Source: Candidatus Omnitrophota bacterium (GTDB lineage: Bacteria; Omnitrophota; Gorgyraeia; JABMRN01; RBG-13-46-9). From it: DNA of 36,761 nt. The DNA lies in NCBI GenBank assembly GCA_016782445.1, contig JADHYM010000013.1:1-36761 (forward strand), in the 5' to 3' direction. The position numbers and the translations under genes are program-made. This document shows positions 1 through 9,297 of the stretch, piece after piece (the stretch's first letter is position 1; every line of letters begins with the position of its first letter). The notes under the pieces were generated by a model. The model was not told the origin of the DNA. It did not search any database and was given only the letters and a program-made list of their open reading frames with translations.

Positions 1-228
1 AGCCAAAAGAACAAAGATAGGTTTTATATAGGAATCACAAATAATATAGAGAGACGATTGAAACAGCATGCTACAGCAAAAGGCGATAGCTACACAGTCA
101 GGCATGCTCCATGGGAATTGGAGACATACATTGCTTTTAAAAGTCAAAAGCTCGCCGAAGAGTTTGAAATATATCTCAAGAGCCATTCAGGCAGGGCATT
201 TCTGCGGCGAAGACTGATGGCGGCTTGA
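1..228 (+). CDS. GIY-YIG endonuclease-domain protein, 5' truncated by window edge
   Basis: Frame 1 reads SQKNKDRFYIGITNNIERRLKQHATAKGDSYTVRHAPWELETYIAFKSQKLAEEFEIYLKSHSGRAFLRRRLMAA*, which matches the small GIY-YIG (UvrC-like) family. Confidence 0.85.
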   Translation, partial: SQKNKDRFYIGITNNIERRLKQHATAKGDSYTVRHAPWELETYIAFKSQKLAEEFEIYLKSHSGRAFLRRRLMAA

Positions 229-280
229 AAGACCGGCGAAGTCAAACGCAATAAGCATTTGGCGAAGCCGCGCCTCCCTC

Positions 281-303
281 AAGAAAACCTACGGTTTTTT
301 CTT
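281..303 (+). terminator. Putative intrinsic terminator after GIY-YIG gene
   Basis: aagaaaacc-tac-ggttttttctt imperfect hairpin with T-run. Confidence 0.5.
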
Positions 304-510
304 AAAATCTTTTTCTCATTAAAGGAGTCCCTTCGGGGCGTTGCTTGCAAATCCACGGATAGCTCGGGGCCCCTTCGTCGTCCCTCGCTTTGCCAGGGAC
401 TCCTCGGTGTCCCTGCCTCTTTGCCAATTTTTTCATAACATACTGCAAATAAATAACTTATGCCTACCTAATAAAAGAAAAAATAAATCTTGTATTTTTA
501 AGTATTACAT

Positions 511-564
511 GTTAACCTTGTATAGGTGGGTTAACATATGTTAACCAAGCGGTATTAGGTTAAC
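511..564. promoter_or_regulatory. Dyad-symmetric GTTAAC operator array upstream of TA module
   Basis: GTTAAC at 511, 530, 540 and 559. Central perfect 18-bp palindrome GGTTAACATATGTTAACC (529-546), with GTTAACC (511-517) and GGTTAAC (558-564) symmetric about the same centre. Confidence 0.7.
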
Positions 565-598
565 AAGTGAGTTTTTACCTTAACAATGAGGATATATC

Positions 599-856
599 AT
601 GAAAAATAAAGAATATCTTACCATAAAAGAACTGGCCGATATACTAGGTGTAAGTAGAATTGCCGTATACAAAAAAGTCAAAAAAAGCCAAATAAAAGCC
701 GTAAGAATAGGCAGAAATTTTGCCATACCGAAAAAATACGTTTCTAATATTTTGGGCAAAACCCTCAATAATAAGAATAAACAGAGCATAGACAAGGCAA
801 TAAAAAAGACAGTGAAAGAATATGGGGATGTGTTGAAACTTTTGGGTAGAGAATAA
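599..856 (+). CDS. Excisionase-family HTH DNA-binding protein, probable antitoxin
   Basis: EYLTIKELADILGVSRIAVYKKVKKSQIKAVRIGRNFAIPKKYV resembles MerR/excisionase HTH; overlaps downstream Doc gene by 1 nt. Confidence 0.8.
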   Translation: MKNKEYLTIKELADILGVSRIAVYKKVKKSQIKAVRIGRNFAIPKKYVSNILGKTLNNKNKQSIDKAIKKTVKEYGDVLKLLGRE

Positions 857-1272
857 TGAGAATCATTAATGTCAAAGAAGTAGAATACATAGCTTTTAAA
901 TTGGCTCAAGAGATACTATCATTTAATGAACCAATTCCGGATTTTTCTACTAGATTTCCAAACATTTTAGAAAGCTGTTTAGCTAACCCTTTTCAGACTT
1001 TTTCAGGAAAATCGCTTTATCCGAGCCTAATAGCTAAAGCAAGCGTTCTTTTCTATCTAATGATAAAAAATCATCCCTTTCAGAATGGAAATAAAAGGAT
1101 TGCCATGACAACTTTGTTTGTTTTCCTGCATAAAAACGGAAAATGGATAAATGTTGACGCAAAAGAGTTTTATAATTTTACAATGTGGATTGCTCAAAGT
1201 CCGCCTAAAGCAAAAGAGGAGACAATAAAGGCAACGGAAAATTTCTTGTCTGCACATATAATAAATTTATAA
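856..1272 (+). CDS. doc: Doc/Fic-family (death-on-curing) toxin
   Basis: HPFQNGNKR matches the Doc/Fic core motif; 138 aa; translationally coupled to HTH gene. Confidence 0.88.
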   Translation: MRIINVKEVEYIAFKLAQEILSFNEPIPDFSTRFPNILESCLANPFQTFSGKSLYPSLIAKASVLFYLMIKNHPFQNGNKRIAMTTLFVFLHKNGKWINVDAKEFYNFTMWIAQSPPKAKEETIKATENFLSAHIINL

Positions 1273-1383
1273 ATATACAAAAGTCAGAGCTCGTACCTGC
1301 CGGAAACATCCTACCAGCTACAATAATCTTGAAATAGCTATACCGGGAGCGTATATACAAGCTATTAGCACAATCCTAACACG

Positions 1384-1411
1384 TTGACATTTAGACAAGC
1401 TGTAATATAAT
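1384..1411 (+). promoter_or_regulatory. Sigma70-type promoter
   Basis: TTGACA (1384-1389), 16 bp, TATAAT (1406-1411). Confidence 0.7.
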
Positions 1412-1472
1412 GTAAAACAAGAAGTAGGGGCAAGAGGGTTCGAATCCTGTTAATAAAAACGTAAGGTAAAAA

Positions 1473-2843
1473 ATGATTTTTAAGAACGCATTATGTGTTT
1501 ATCCTCACCAGGAAGGGATTCCTGAAAAAAAATATTGTATTCCCATAGGCCTGGAATATATTGCTACTGCCTTAAAAGGCCTGATCGAAAAAGTCACACT
1601 TATCGACATGAGGTTTGAACCTAATCTCGGTGATTTCATTAAAAATGATGACGTAGACCTGATCGGTCTATCCATAAACTGGGATTATCAAAGGGAAGCC
1701 GCTATAAATGTTATCTCCGGGATCCCTGCCGGCATCAAAGTAATCGTCGGAGGAAGGGTTGCGACGACTTACGCGGAAGAGCTCTTTGAAAGATGTCCCA
1801 ATATAGATATTATAGTCAGAGGAGACGGAGAAGAGATCGTTCGGGACATAGCTTCAGGACTTTCCCTTGAAGAAATAACAGGAATATCATATCGCAAAGG
1901 AACTAAGATCATTCATAATAAGATCCGCGAACTCTGCTCCTTAAGCAACATCAATTATCCGGATAGAAAGATGAGGCGCAACCCTTATAGGCTTTCATTA
2001 AAAAAAGTGGATTGTGGCATAGGCATTGACTTTATTTCAACATCACGGGGCTGCCCTTACAAGTGTAAATTCTGTACATTTACCAATAATCCTTTGGGCC
2101 AAAAAAGGCTATGGAGCGCCAGATCTGCGGAATCTGTTGTAGAAGAACTTAAAGAGATCGACGCTAATTTTATCGGCGTAGTGGATGATAATTTTGCAGT
2201 AGATATGAAAAGGGTAGAGAAGATCTGCGATATGATAATCGCGGAAAGCATTAAAAAGACATTCATGGTCAATGCGAGAATAGAGATTTATAAACATCCC
2301 CAGATCCTGAAGAAAATGTATAAAGCCGGTTTTAAGATACTTTTGATAGGCATTGAATCGGCTCAAAATAAAACCCTGAAGGCGATGGAAAAAGGTTTTG
2401 ATGTGGCTGAAGCAGAAAAAGCGCTTAAAGAAATAGGAAAAGTAGGTTTTTATATACATGGATTTTTTATTATCGGTTGTATAGACGAGGATGAATCTGA
2501 TATGTTAGAGATCGCCACATTTGCTAAACGGCTTAAGCTGGACAGCATAAACTTAAGCATATTGCGGACAGAAAAATATTCTCCCCTAAACGATCTTATA
2601 GCGAACCGCGAAGACTATTATGCAAATAGCAATGATTTAATATGTTCGAAAAAATATCCTTTAGAGCTATTAAAGGATATAAGGCGGAGTATAAGAAGAG
2701 ATTATTATACTTATTCGACAATTTTCAGAATAGCGAAGAAAATAGTCACTTCCCGCGTGGTGACGTTTCGTATTGCTGCCAGGTTGGCAAGCATTATTAT
2801 TGTCAAACAGGTTTTCAAAAAGAAAAAAAAGAGAAAGAAATAA
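1473..2843 (+). CDS. Radical SAM protein with N-terminal B12-binding-like domain
   Basis: SRGCPYKCKFCTF gives CxxxCxxC; upstream IVGGR...IIVRGDGEE pattern of B12-binding radical SAM proteins. Confidence 0.9.
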   Translation: MIFKNALCVYPHQEGIPEKKYCIPIGLEYIATALKGLIEKVTLIDMRFEPNLGDFIKNDDVDLIGLSINWDYQREAAINVISGIPAGIKVIVGGRVATTYAEELFERCPNIDIIVRGDGEEIVRDIASGLSLEEITGISYRKGTKIIHNKIRELCSLSNINYPDRKMRRNPYRLSLKKVDCGIGIDFISTSRGCPYKCKFCTFTNNPLGQKRLWSARSAESVVEELKEIDANFIGVVDDNFAVDMKRVEKICDMIIAESIKKTFMVNARIEIYKHPQILKKMYKAGFKILLIGIESAQNKTLKAMEKGFDVAEAEKALKEIGKVGFYIHGFFIIGCIDEDESDMLEIATFAKRLKLDSINLSILRTEKYSPLNDLIANREDYYANSNDLICSKKYPLELLKDIRRSIRRDYYTYSTIFRIAKKIVTSRVVTFRIAARLASIIIVKQVFKKKKKRKK

Positions 2844-2883
2844 ATTAGTAGAATCCTTAAAAAATGGAGAAAAGGTAAATAAT

Positions 2884-3972
2884 ATGTCTAATAAATTAAA
2901 GCCTCTTTTTATAGGAGATCTAGAGATAAAAATACCGATCATTCAAGGCGGTATGGGAGTTAAGGTATCTACTGCTTCTTTGGCGGCAGCAGTCGCGAAT
3001 TATGGCGGAGCCGGAACCATAGCCAGTGTAGGTCTTGCTTATGGTATAGATGAAAGGGGAAGGGAGTTTGTCGAGGCCTCAAACGAGGCGTTTCAAAAAG
3101 AAATACGAAATGCCAGAGAGATGACTAAAGGAGTTGTAGGCGTAAACATAATGGTGGCCTTGAGTAATTATGAAGAGCTAGTTCGGGTCGCAGCAAAGGA
3201 GAAGGTAGATTTCATTGTTTCGGGGGCAGGATTACCTTTGAGTTTGCCTGAGTTTGCCAAGGGAACACAAATAAAACTTATTCCCATTGTTTCATCTGAA
3301 AGAGCCGCCGAGCTCATAATCAAAACATGGAAAAGGCGCTACGATCGTTTTCCGGATGCCATTATTGTTGAAGGCCCTATGGCAGGCGGGCATTTAGGAT
3401 TTAGGCTCGAAGATTTAAAATCAAATACGGCAACCAGCCTGGAGGATTTAGTAACAGCTATTTTAAAGATAGTTAAGAAATACGAAGTAGAATCCGGCAT
3501 AGCTATTCCGCTTATAGCGGCGGGAGGCATATTTGACGGAAAAGATATCGCTAAATTTCTGAAGTTAGGAGCAAAAGGAGTTCAAATAGCGACTAGATTT
3601 GTCGCTACCTTTGAATGCTCGGTGCCGGATGAGTTTAAGAAATTATACATTGCATCCGAAGAAAAGGATGTTGTTATAATCGATAGTCCTGTCGGCTTGC
3701 CCGGTAGAGCAATAAGGACTAAATTTGTAGATAGAGTAATGCATGGCACAAGGGTACCATTTAAATGTAGCTACAGGTGTCTTAGAAGCTGTGATCCGAA
3801 TACTGTTCCATACTGTATAGCCAAGGCTCTCTGCAATGCCACAAAAGGTGATCTGGATAATGCGGTTATTTTTGCGGGAAGCAATGTTGCAAAAGTGAAA
3901 AAGATTGTATCTGTGAAAGAATTGATGAACGATCTTGTTGGCGGGACTATCAAAAAGTTGGAGAAAACGTAA
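2884..3972 (+). CDS. Nitronate monooxygenase / FabK-like FMN-dependent oxidoreductase
   Basis: IPIIQGGMGVKVSTASLAAAVANYGGAGTI, VEGPMAGGHLG, IPLIAAGGI; start chosen at internal ATG 2884 rather than ORF start 2773. Confidence 0.85.
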   Translation: MSNKLKPLFIGDLEIKIPIIQGGMGVKVSTASLAAAVANYGGAGTIASVGLAYGIDERGREFVEASNEAFQKEIRNAREMTKGVVGVNIMVALSNYEELVRVAAKEKVDFIVSGAGLPLSLPEFAKGTQIKLIPIVSSERAAELIIKTWKRRYDRFPDAIIVEGPMAGGHLGFRLEDLKSNTATSLEDLVTAILKIVKKYEVESGIAIPLIAAGGIFDGKDIAKFLKLGAKGVQIATRFVATFECSVPDEFKKLYIASEEKDVVIIDSPVGLPGRAIRTKFVDRVMHGTRVPFKCSYRCLRSCDPNTVPYCIAKALCNATKGDLDNAVIFAGSNVAKVKKIVSVKELMNDLVGGTIKKLEKT

Positions 3973-4037
3973 TAACATTTAGACTGATAAGAATTAAGCA
4001 TAACAGTAACAAACCCAATTTTCGTACAGTAATTCGC

Positions 4038-4066
4038 TTGCAACTCTGTAACTAGCATAATATAAT
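4038..4066 (+). promoter_or_regulatory. Sigma70-type promoter of DEAD-box helicase gene
   Basis: TTGCAA, 17 bp, TATAAT. Confidence 0.6.
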
Positions 4067-4101
4067 ACACTTAGGAAATTAGAAAAACCATTGTAAAACA
4101 T

Positions 4102-5325
4102 ATGACACAATTACACCAAAGACCAAATACATCCTTTGACGGCCTGGGAATAGCCCCGCGCATACTTGAAGTTTTAGATAAACTACGTTTTACGGTTCCC
4201 ACTCCAATCCAGCACAAAGCAATCCCCATAGGTGTAGAAGGCAAAGACATTATCGGGATCGCGCAAACCGGTACGGGCAAGACCCTGGCTTTCGCCATTC
4301 CTATTATCCAGGGCCTGGCTCAAAAGAAAGGCCGGGCTTTAATTTTAACGCCCACCAGAGAGCTTGCTCTACAGGTTAACGAAGTATTTGATAAGATCGC
4401 TCCTTTATTCGGCATAAGAACAGCCGTAATCATAGGAGGGGCTTCCATGGGCAACCAACTAAGGGCGTTAAGGAGAAACCCGCGTGTTATAATTGCAACA
4501 CCCGGGCGTCTCGCAGATCATATGAGTCAGCGCACAGTTATGTTAGCGGACGTAAGCGTTTTGGTATTAGACGAAGCTGACCGTATGCTTGATATGGGAT
4601 TTTTACCGCAGATAGAGCACATTCTTAGATCTGTGCCTAAAAATAGGCAAACCATGCTTTTTTCGGCAACAATACCCGGACCAGTGGTGAAAATAGCCAC
4701 AACGCACATGAAATTTCCGGTTCATGTCGAAATCGCGCCATCCGGCACTACAGCCGAACGCATTATTCAGGAGTTATTCATAGTCAAAAAAGACGCGAAA
4801 AAACAACTTTTAGGAAAGCTGCTTAAGCAATATCACGGCCCGGTACTTTTGTTTTCCCGGACAAAAAGAGGCGCGCGACAGATCACGCAGCTCATAAGAC
4901 ATATGGGACACGGCGCCGCTGAAATTCACTCGGACCGCTCACAAAGCCAGCGAAAAGAGGCGCTGGACGGTTTTAAAAGCGGAAAATATAGAATACTTGT
5001 GGCAACGGATATCGCGGCCAGAGGCATCGATGTTGTAGGCATAGAACTGGTTATAAACTATAATCTCCCGGAAGACCCTGAAAATTACGTGCATCGCATA
5101 GGCCGCACAGGGCGTGCCGGCCATGAAGGCCGCGCCATATCTTTCGCAACACCCGAACAGGGCGGGGATGTGCGCAATATAGAAAAACTTATTAAAAGCG
5201 CTTTACCCATATTAGACCACCCTGAACTCCCGAGAGAAAGGTTTACCTACTATTCTTCGAATCGTCCTCCTCACCCCAGATTCCATGCAAGGCAGAGAAA
5301 CAAACGAAGGCGCCACAAAAGATAA
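4102..5325 (+). CDS. DEAD-box ATP-dependent RNA helicase (RhlE/DeaD-like)
   Basis: AQTGTGKT, PTRELALQ, VLDEADRMLDMGF, FSAT, HRIGRTGRAG. Confidence 0.97.
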   Translation: MTQLHQRPNTSFDGLGIAPRILEVLDKLRFTVPTPIQHKAIPIGVEGKDIIGIAQTGTGKTLAFAIPIIQGLAQKKGRALILTPTRELALQVNEVFDKIAPLFGIRTAVIIGGASMGNQLRALRRNPRVIIATPGRLADHMSQRTVMLADVSVLVLDEADRMLDMGFLPQIEHILRSVPKNRQTMLFSATIPGPVVKIATTHMKFPVHVEIAPSGTTAERIIQELFIVKKDAKKQLLGKLLKQYHGPVLLFSRTKRGARQITQLIRHMGHGAAEIHSDRSQSQRKEALDGFKSGKYRILVATDIAARGIDVVGIELVINYNLPEDPENYVHRIGRTGRAGHEGRAISFATPEQGGDVRNIEKLIKSALPILDHPELPRERFTYYSSNRPPHPRFHARQRNKRRRHKR

Positions 5326-5334
5326 TAGCCGTGC

Positions 5335-6813
5335 ATGAAAAAGGGGTTCAATGCTTTACAAATGATACAAAAAATGAAATATAAACACGCTTTATTTCTG
5401 AATCCGTATATTGAAAGCACTGCGACAAGCATCATGGGGCTTTTTCCGCCTACAGGCCTTGAGTATGTAGCCGCAAGCGCCAAGCCCCTTGCCGATAAAA
5501 CAACCCTTCTTGACTTAAGATATGAAAAAGATTTGTGCGATCCCAATAAGCTTGTTGATTTTATACAGAGAGAAATAGATATTATATTCGTTACCGTTGG
5601 GTGGGACCGCCAATTTAAAGAAATCTGTGCTCTTCTAAACCTGATGCCGGATAATATACCGTTGGTCGTAGGCGGATATAAAGCGACAGAGGAGGTTCTT
5701 GAGCTCTTTCGTGACTGTCCAAAAATAGATATTATCGTAAGAGGCGAGGGAGAAGAAACAATAAAAGAGATATTAAAAGGACTGCCGCTTGAAAATATTC
5801 TAGGTATTTCTTATAAAGCAGGCGGCAAGGTGGTTCATAATAAAAATAGGCCTTTACAGGAAGTAGACGCCATAAAAACGCCCGATCGCAGTCTAAGACG
5901 AAATAAATACCGCTTAATATTAAACGGTGTCAACGTGACAAACGCAACGTTTGATACAATCTTGAGTGCGAGAGGGTGTCCTTTTAACTGCAAGTTTTGC
6001 ACATTCAGCCTGAACCCGCTGGGTCAAAAAAGACTATATGCGGCACGCAGCGTTCTATCTGTTATTAAAGAGATAGAACAAATAACCGCCAATACCGTAC
6101 TTTTTAGCGACGATAACTTTTTTACAAACATGAAAAGGGCAGAAGATATTTGCGATTTAATAATAGCGCGCAAAATAAAAAAGCGTTTCATAGCACAGGC
6201 CCGTATTGAAATAGCCAAACATCCTAATCTCCTCGACAAGATGGTTAAAGCGGGGTTCAAGGTACTTCTTGTAGGCATAGAATCTCCGCATGATCGCATA
6301 TTGGCCGAGCTTAACAAGGGTTTTGATTCGGACACTGTAAAAAAATGTTTTGCCGTGTTAAAAAAGTACCCCATCTACTACCATGGATACTTTATTTACG
6401 GCAACATAGGTGAGACCGAGGAAGAAATGCTCTGTATATCAAAATTTGCAAAAGAAATAAGCCTCGACTCTATTACTTTCCAGAAGTTAAGAATAGAGAA
6501 ATTTTCACCCCTTAAAAAAATAGCGGAAAAAACACCCGGTTACCATGTTACCGAGAGGGGCGAACTTTATTCTGATAATTACAGCCACGCTACCTTAAAA
6601 AAAATAGGCAGAAAGATAAAATTTTCCTTTTATACACCGGCTTGTCTTTTAAAAATAGTGAAAAAAATTCTAATAGTAAAACTTTTTAATTTTCATGAAT
6701 TCATGTCATTTTTATGGGCATGCCCGCGCCTCTTAAAAAATATAATAGCCAGAGAAATACAAAAAAAACGACTCGGCAATTCCCTGAAACGCATATTTAT
6801 AAAAAACGCATAA
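5335..6813 (+). CDS. Radical SAM protein with N-terminal B12-binding-like domain, paralogue of 1473-2843
   Basis: SARGCPFNCKFCTFSLNPLGQKRLYAARS closely matches the first copy; alternative start at 5374. Confidence 0.9.
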   Translation: MKKGFNALQMIQKMKYKHALFLNPYIESTATSIMGLFPPTGLEYVAASAKPLADKTTLLDLRYEKDLCDPNKLVDFIQREIDIIFVTVGWDRQFKEICALLNLMPDNIPLVVGGYKATEEVLELFRDCPKIDIIVRGEGEETIKEILKGLPLENILGISYKAGGKVVHNKNRPLQEVDAIKTPDRSLRRNKYRLILNGVNVTNATFDTILSARGCPFNCKFCTFSLNPLGQKRLYAARSVLSVIKEIEQITANTVLFSDDNFFTNMKRAEDICDLIIARKIKKRFIAQARIEIAKHPNLLDKMVKAGFKVLLVGIESPHDRILAELNKGFDSDTVKKCFAVLKKYPIYYHGYFIYGNIGETEEEMLCISKFAKEISLDSITFQKLRIEKFSPLKKIAEKTPGYHVTERGELYSDNYSHATLKKIGRKIKFSFYTPACLLKIVKKILIVKLFNFHEFMSFLWACPRLLKNIIAREIQKKRLGNSLKRIFIKNA

Positions 6814-6820
6814 ATAGTAT

Positions 6821-7894
6821 ATGAAGATAGGCATAATAGGATTACCCCAGACAGGGAAAAAGACTCTTTTCGAGATTCTTACGAACCGCAAGCCTACGGA
6901 GAATGAAATCGCTTCGAAGAAGCCGATAAAGGGCGTTGTTGAGGTAAAAGACTCAAGGTTTGACGTGTTGGCCAAGGCCTACAAGCCAAAGAAAGAAGTA
7001 AGGACCAGGATAGAGATCGAGATGCTTCCAAAGCTGGAAAAAGATACTATTACAGAAGGCAGCATCTTCGCCGATATAAATGAACTCGATGCCATTTGCC
7101 ATGTAGTAAGAGCCTTTAAAGAAGAATCAATTTATCATGTAGAGGGTTCCGTCGATCCTAAGCGGGACATAGATCTGATAAATGCAGAACTAATCCTTCA
7201 CGATCTTGTCTTTATCGAAAAGAGGATGGGCAATATTGAGAAGGAGGTAAAATGGCTGAAAGAAGAATCGGTCAAAAAAGAAAAAGCGCTGCTTGTGAAA
7301 TTGAAAGCGCATCTCGAAAAAGAATTACCGCTACGACTTATGAACCTGACTGCCGACGAAAAGAAAATAATATCAAGCTATCTTTTCCTTACGCGCAAAA
7401 GCGTGATAGCGGCCCTTAATATTTCAGAGGAGGATCTGAATAATACCGCTTTCATCGAACAAATGAAGCGCGATTACCATGCGGCGGCAATCGACATCAT
7501 GCAAATTTCGGCAAAAATTGAATCTGAGATCATTAAGATGGAATCAGGGGAAGAAAGAGAGCAATTCTTAAAAGAACTTGGTATAAAAGAACCCGCTCGG
7601 GACGCGCTGTCGCGCTTATGCATAAAGGCGCTTGATCTAATATCTTTCTTCACCGTTGGGCCGGATGAAGTGAGGCAGTGGACCACCAGGGCCGGATCTA
7701 CGGCACCGGAGGCTGCAGGCGTGATACATACGGACCTCCGGAAAGGGTTTATAAGGGCAGAAGTAATAAAATATAGCGACTTCGCAATTTATGGCAGCGA
7801 AGCAAAGGTTAAAGAAGCAGGGAAATTATACGTCAAGGGGAAAGATTACATTGTCGAAGACGGTGATATGCTGGACATAAGATTTAATGTTTAG
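6821..7894 (+). CDS. Divergent YchF-family GTPase-like protein
   Basis: GLPQTGKKTLF N-terminus, ELDAICHVVRAF...HVEGSVDPKRDIDLINAEL, C-terminal DEVRQWTTRAGSTAPEAAGVIHTDLRKGFIRAEV. Confidence 0.88.
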   Translation: MKIGIIGLPQTGKKTLFEILTNRKPTENEIASKKPIKGVVEVKDSRFDVLAKAYKPKKEVRTRIEIEMLPKLEKDTITEGSIFADINELDAICHVVRAFKEESIYHVEGSVDPKRDIDLINAELILHDLVFIEKRMGNIEKEVKWLKEESVKKEKALLVKLKAHLEKELPLRLMNLTADEKKIISSYLFLTRKSVIAALNISEEDLNNTAFIEQMKRDYHAAAIDIMQISAKIESEIIKMESGEEREQFLKELGIKEPARDALSRLCIKALDLISFFTVGPDEVRQWTTRAGSTAPEAAGVIHTDLRKGFIRAEVIKYSDFAIYGSEAKVKEAGKLYVKGKDYIVEDGDMLDIRFNV

Positions 7895-7920
7895 CCCGCG
7901 TGGGGTTGTCGCGCAGAAAT

Positions 7921-7953
7921 AAAAAAACCCGGATTAAAAAATCCGGGTTTTTT
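7921..7953. terminator. Bidirectional intrinsic terminator between convergent genes
   Basis: aaaaaacccggat-taaaaa-atccgggtttttt perfect stem. Confidence 0.92.
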
Positions 7954-7973
7954 ATTAAAATATCTCGAGAGAA

Positions 7974-8381
7974 TTACTTCTCTTCGTATACGCTTATTAC
8001 CTCACCGGTCTTTGGATCTAAGAAGACCCACGTGTCATCTACTGGCGAGCTCTCCACGAAGTCAAAGAATACTACCTGGTATTCCTTGTCCCTTAATATG
8101 CCGTGTGGGAGTATGCCGTGGTTTTGCGAGGTGTCCTTCTCAAGAAACGCAACGCGTTCCTGCCAGAAGGTGTTCCCGTCATCATAAATGACATTCACGC
8201 CGTAAAGGTTTACCCCGCTTTTCTGGAGGGCTTCCTTTGCATTCTCGATAAGCTGCTGTCTGGTAAGAACGCTGGAATCTCTCTTCAACTTTTCAGCTGA
8301 AACCTGCGCTTCAAGATGGGTCGGGAAGGCCGCCAGGCTCACGACCGCGCACGCTAAAAACACTATGCAAAAAGTCCTCAT
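7974..8381 (-). CDS. Secreted hypothetical protein
   Basis: Signal-peptide-like MRTFCIVFLACAVVSLAAFPTHLEA; RBS aggaggt upstream of ATG at 8381. Confidence 0.75.
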   Translation of the reverse strand: MRTFCIVFLACAVVSLAAFPTHLEAQVSAEKLKRDSSVLTRQQLIENAKEALQKSGVNLYGVNVIYDDGNTFWQERVAFLEKDTSQNHGILPHGILRDKEYQVVFFDFVESSPVDDTWVFLDPKTGEVISVYEEK

Positions 8382-8451
8382 ACCTACCTCCTTTTGCTGC
8401 GAGATAAAGTATACCACACACTTTGATAATTGTCCAATCGAGGGGATATCA

Positions 8452-8480
8452 TTGTAAGTTTTAATTTTGGCGTGTATACT
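8452..8480 (+). promoter_or_regulatory. Sigma70-type promoter abutting the hydrolase start codon
   Basis: TTGTAA, 17 bp, TATACT; -10 ends 7 nt before ATG 8488. Confidence 0.55.
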
Positions 8481-8487
8481 ATTACAA

Positions 8488-9297
8488 ATGAAGAAAGACG
8501 CGAAAAGCGGCATTCTCTATAGAGAATGGACGGCGAGCGATCCTGAAGCTGTGTTTTTACTTGTGCACGGCCTCGGCGGCCATTCTGAGAGATGGAAGTC
8601 GCTGGCTGATTTTTTTCTCAAGAAGAACATATCTTCCTATGCCATAGAGCTTAGGGGTTTCGGCGAGACGAAAGAGCTTAGGGGCCATGTGGATTCCTTT
8701 AAGATATACTCAAACGACATCCTTGCTTTGCGCGGTATAATAGAAATCGAGAACAAAGACAAAAAAATATTCCTTATCGGGGAAAGCATGGGCGCACTCT
8801 TAGCATTTCTTCTTGTCCCTGGCGAAGAAGATTTATTTTCCGGACTTATATGTATTTCGCCCGCTTTCGCGAGCAGGCTTAATTCTAGCACTTTGTATTA
8901 CGTGAAAATATTTCTTTCACTTTTCTACAACCCAAAAAAGCAATTTACTATACCCTTTACTTCAGAGATGTGCACCCGGGACCCTGATTGCAGAAAGAAA
9001 ATGGACGATGACAAGAGGGAGCATCGCCTTGCGAGCTCGAAACTCATATTCGAGATAGCAAAAGCGCAGATAAAGAGCGCTTTTTTAAGAAAGAAAATAG
9101 ATATACCTCTTTTATTTCTTCTGGCAGGCAAAGACATGCTTGTTAATTCGGAGGCGAGTCGGCGCCTTTTTAAGACAATACGTGCGCAGGATAAAACGCT
9201 TTTAGAATATCCCGGAATGTATCATGCCCTTTCGGTTGACGCGGAAAGGGCAAAAGTTTTTCAGGATATGTCAGGGTGGGTCAGAAATAGAATCTAA
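8488..9297 (+). CDS. Alpha/beta hydrolase (monoglyceride lipase/lysophospholipase-like)
   Basis: LVHGLGGHSERW, GESMGA nucleophile elbow, YPGMYHAL C-terminal His. Confidence 0.9.
   Translation: MKKDAKSGILYREWTASDPEAVFLLVHGLGGHSERWKSLADFFLKKNISSYAIELRGFGETKELRGHVDSFKIYSNDILALRGIIEIENKDKKIFLIGESMGALLAFLLVPGEEDLFSGLICISPAFASRLNSSTLYYVKIFLSLFYNPKKQFTIPFTSEMCTRDPDCRKKMDDDKREHRLASSKLIFEIAKAQIKSAFLRKKIDIPLLFLLAGKDMLVNSEASRRLFKTIRAQDKTLLEYPGMYHALSVDAERAKVFQDMSGWVRNRI

Noticed and set aside
341-544. 67-aa ORF upstream of the TA module
   Set aside because: No family resemblance, no RBS, and it runs through the GTTAAC operator array
580-909. 109-aa minus-strand ORF
   Set aside because: Antisense to the HTH antitoxin gene, which has clear homology
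2109-2459. 116-aa minus-strand ORF
   Set aside because: Antisense to the radical SAM gene; no recognisable domain
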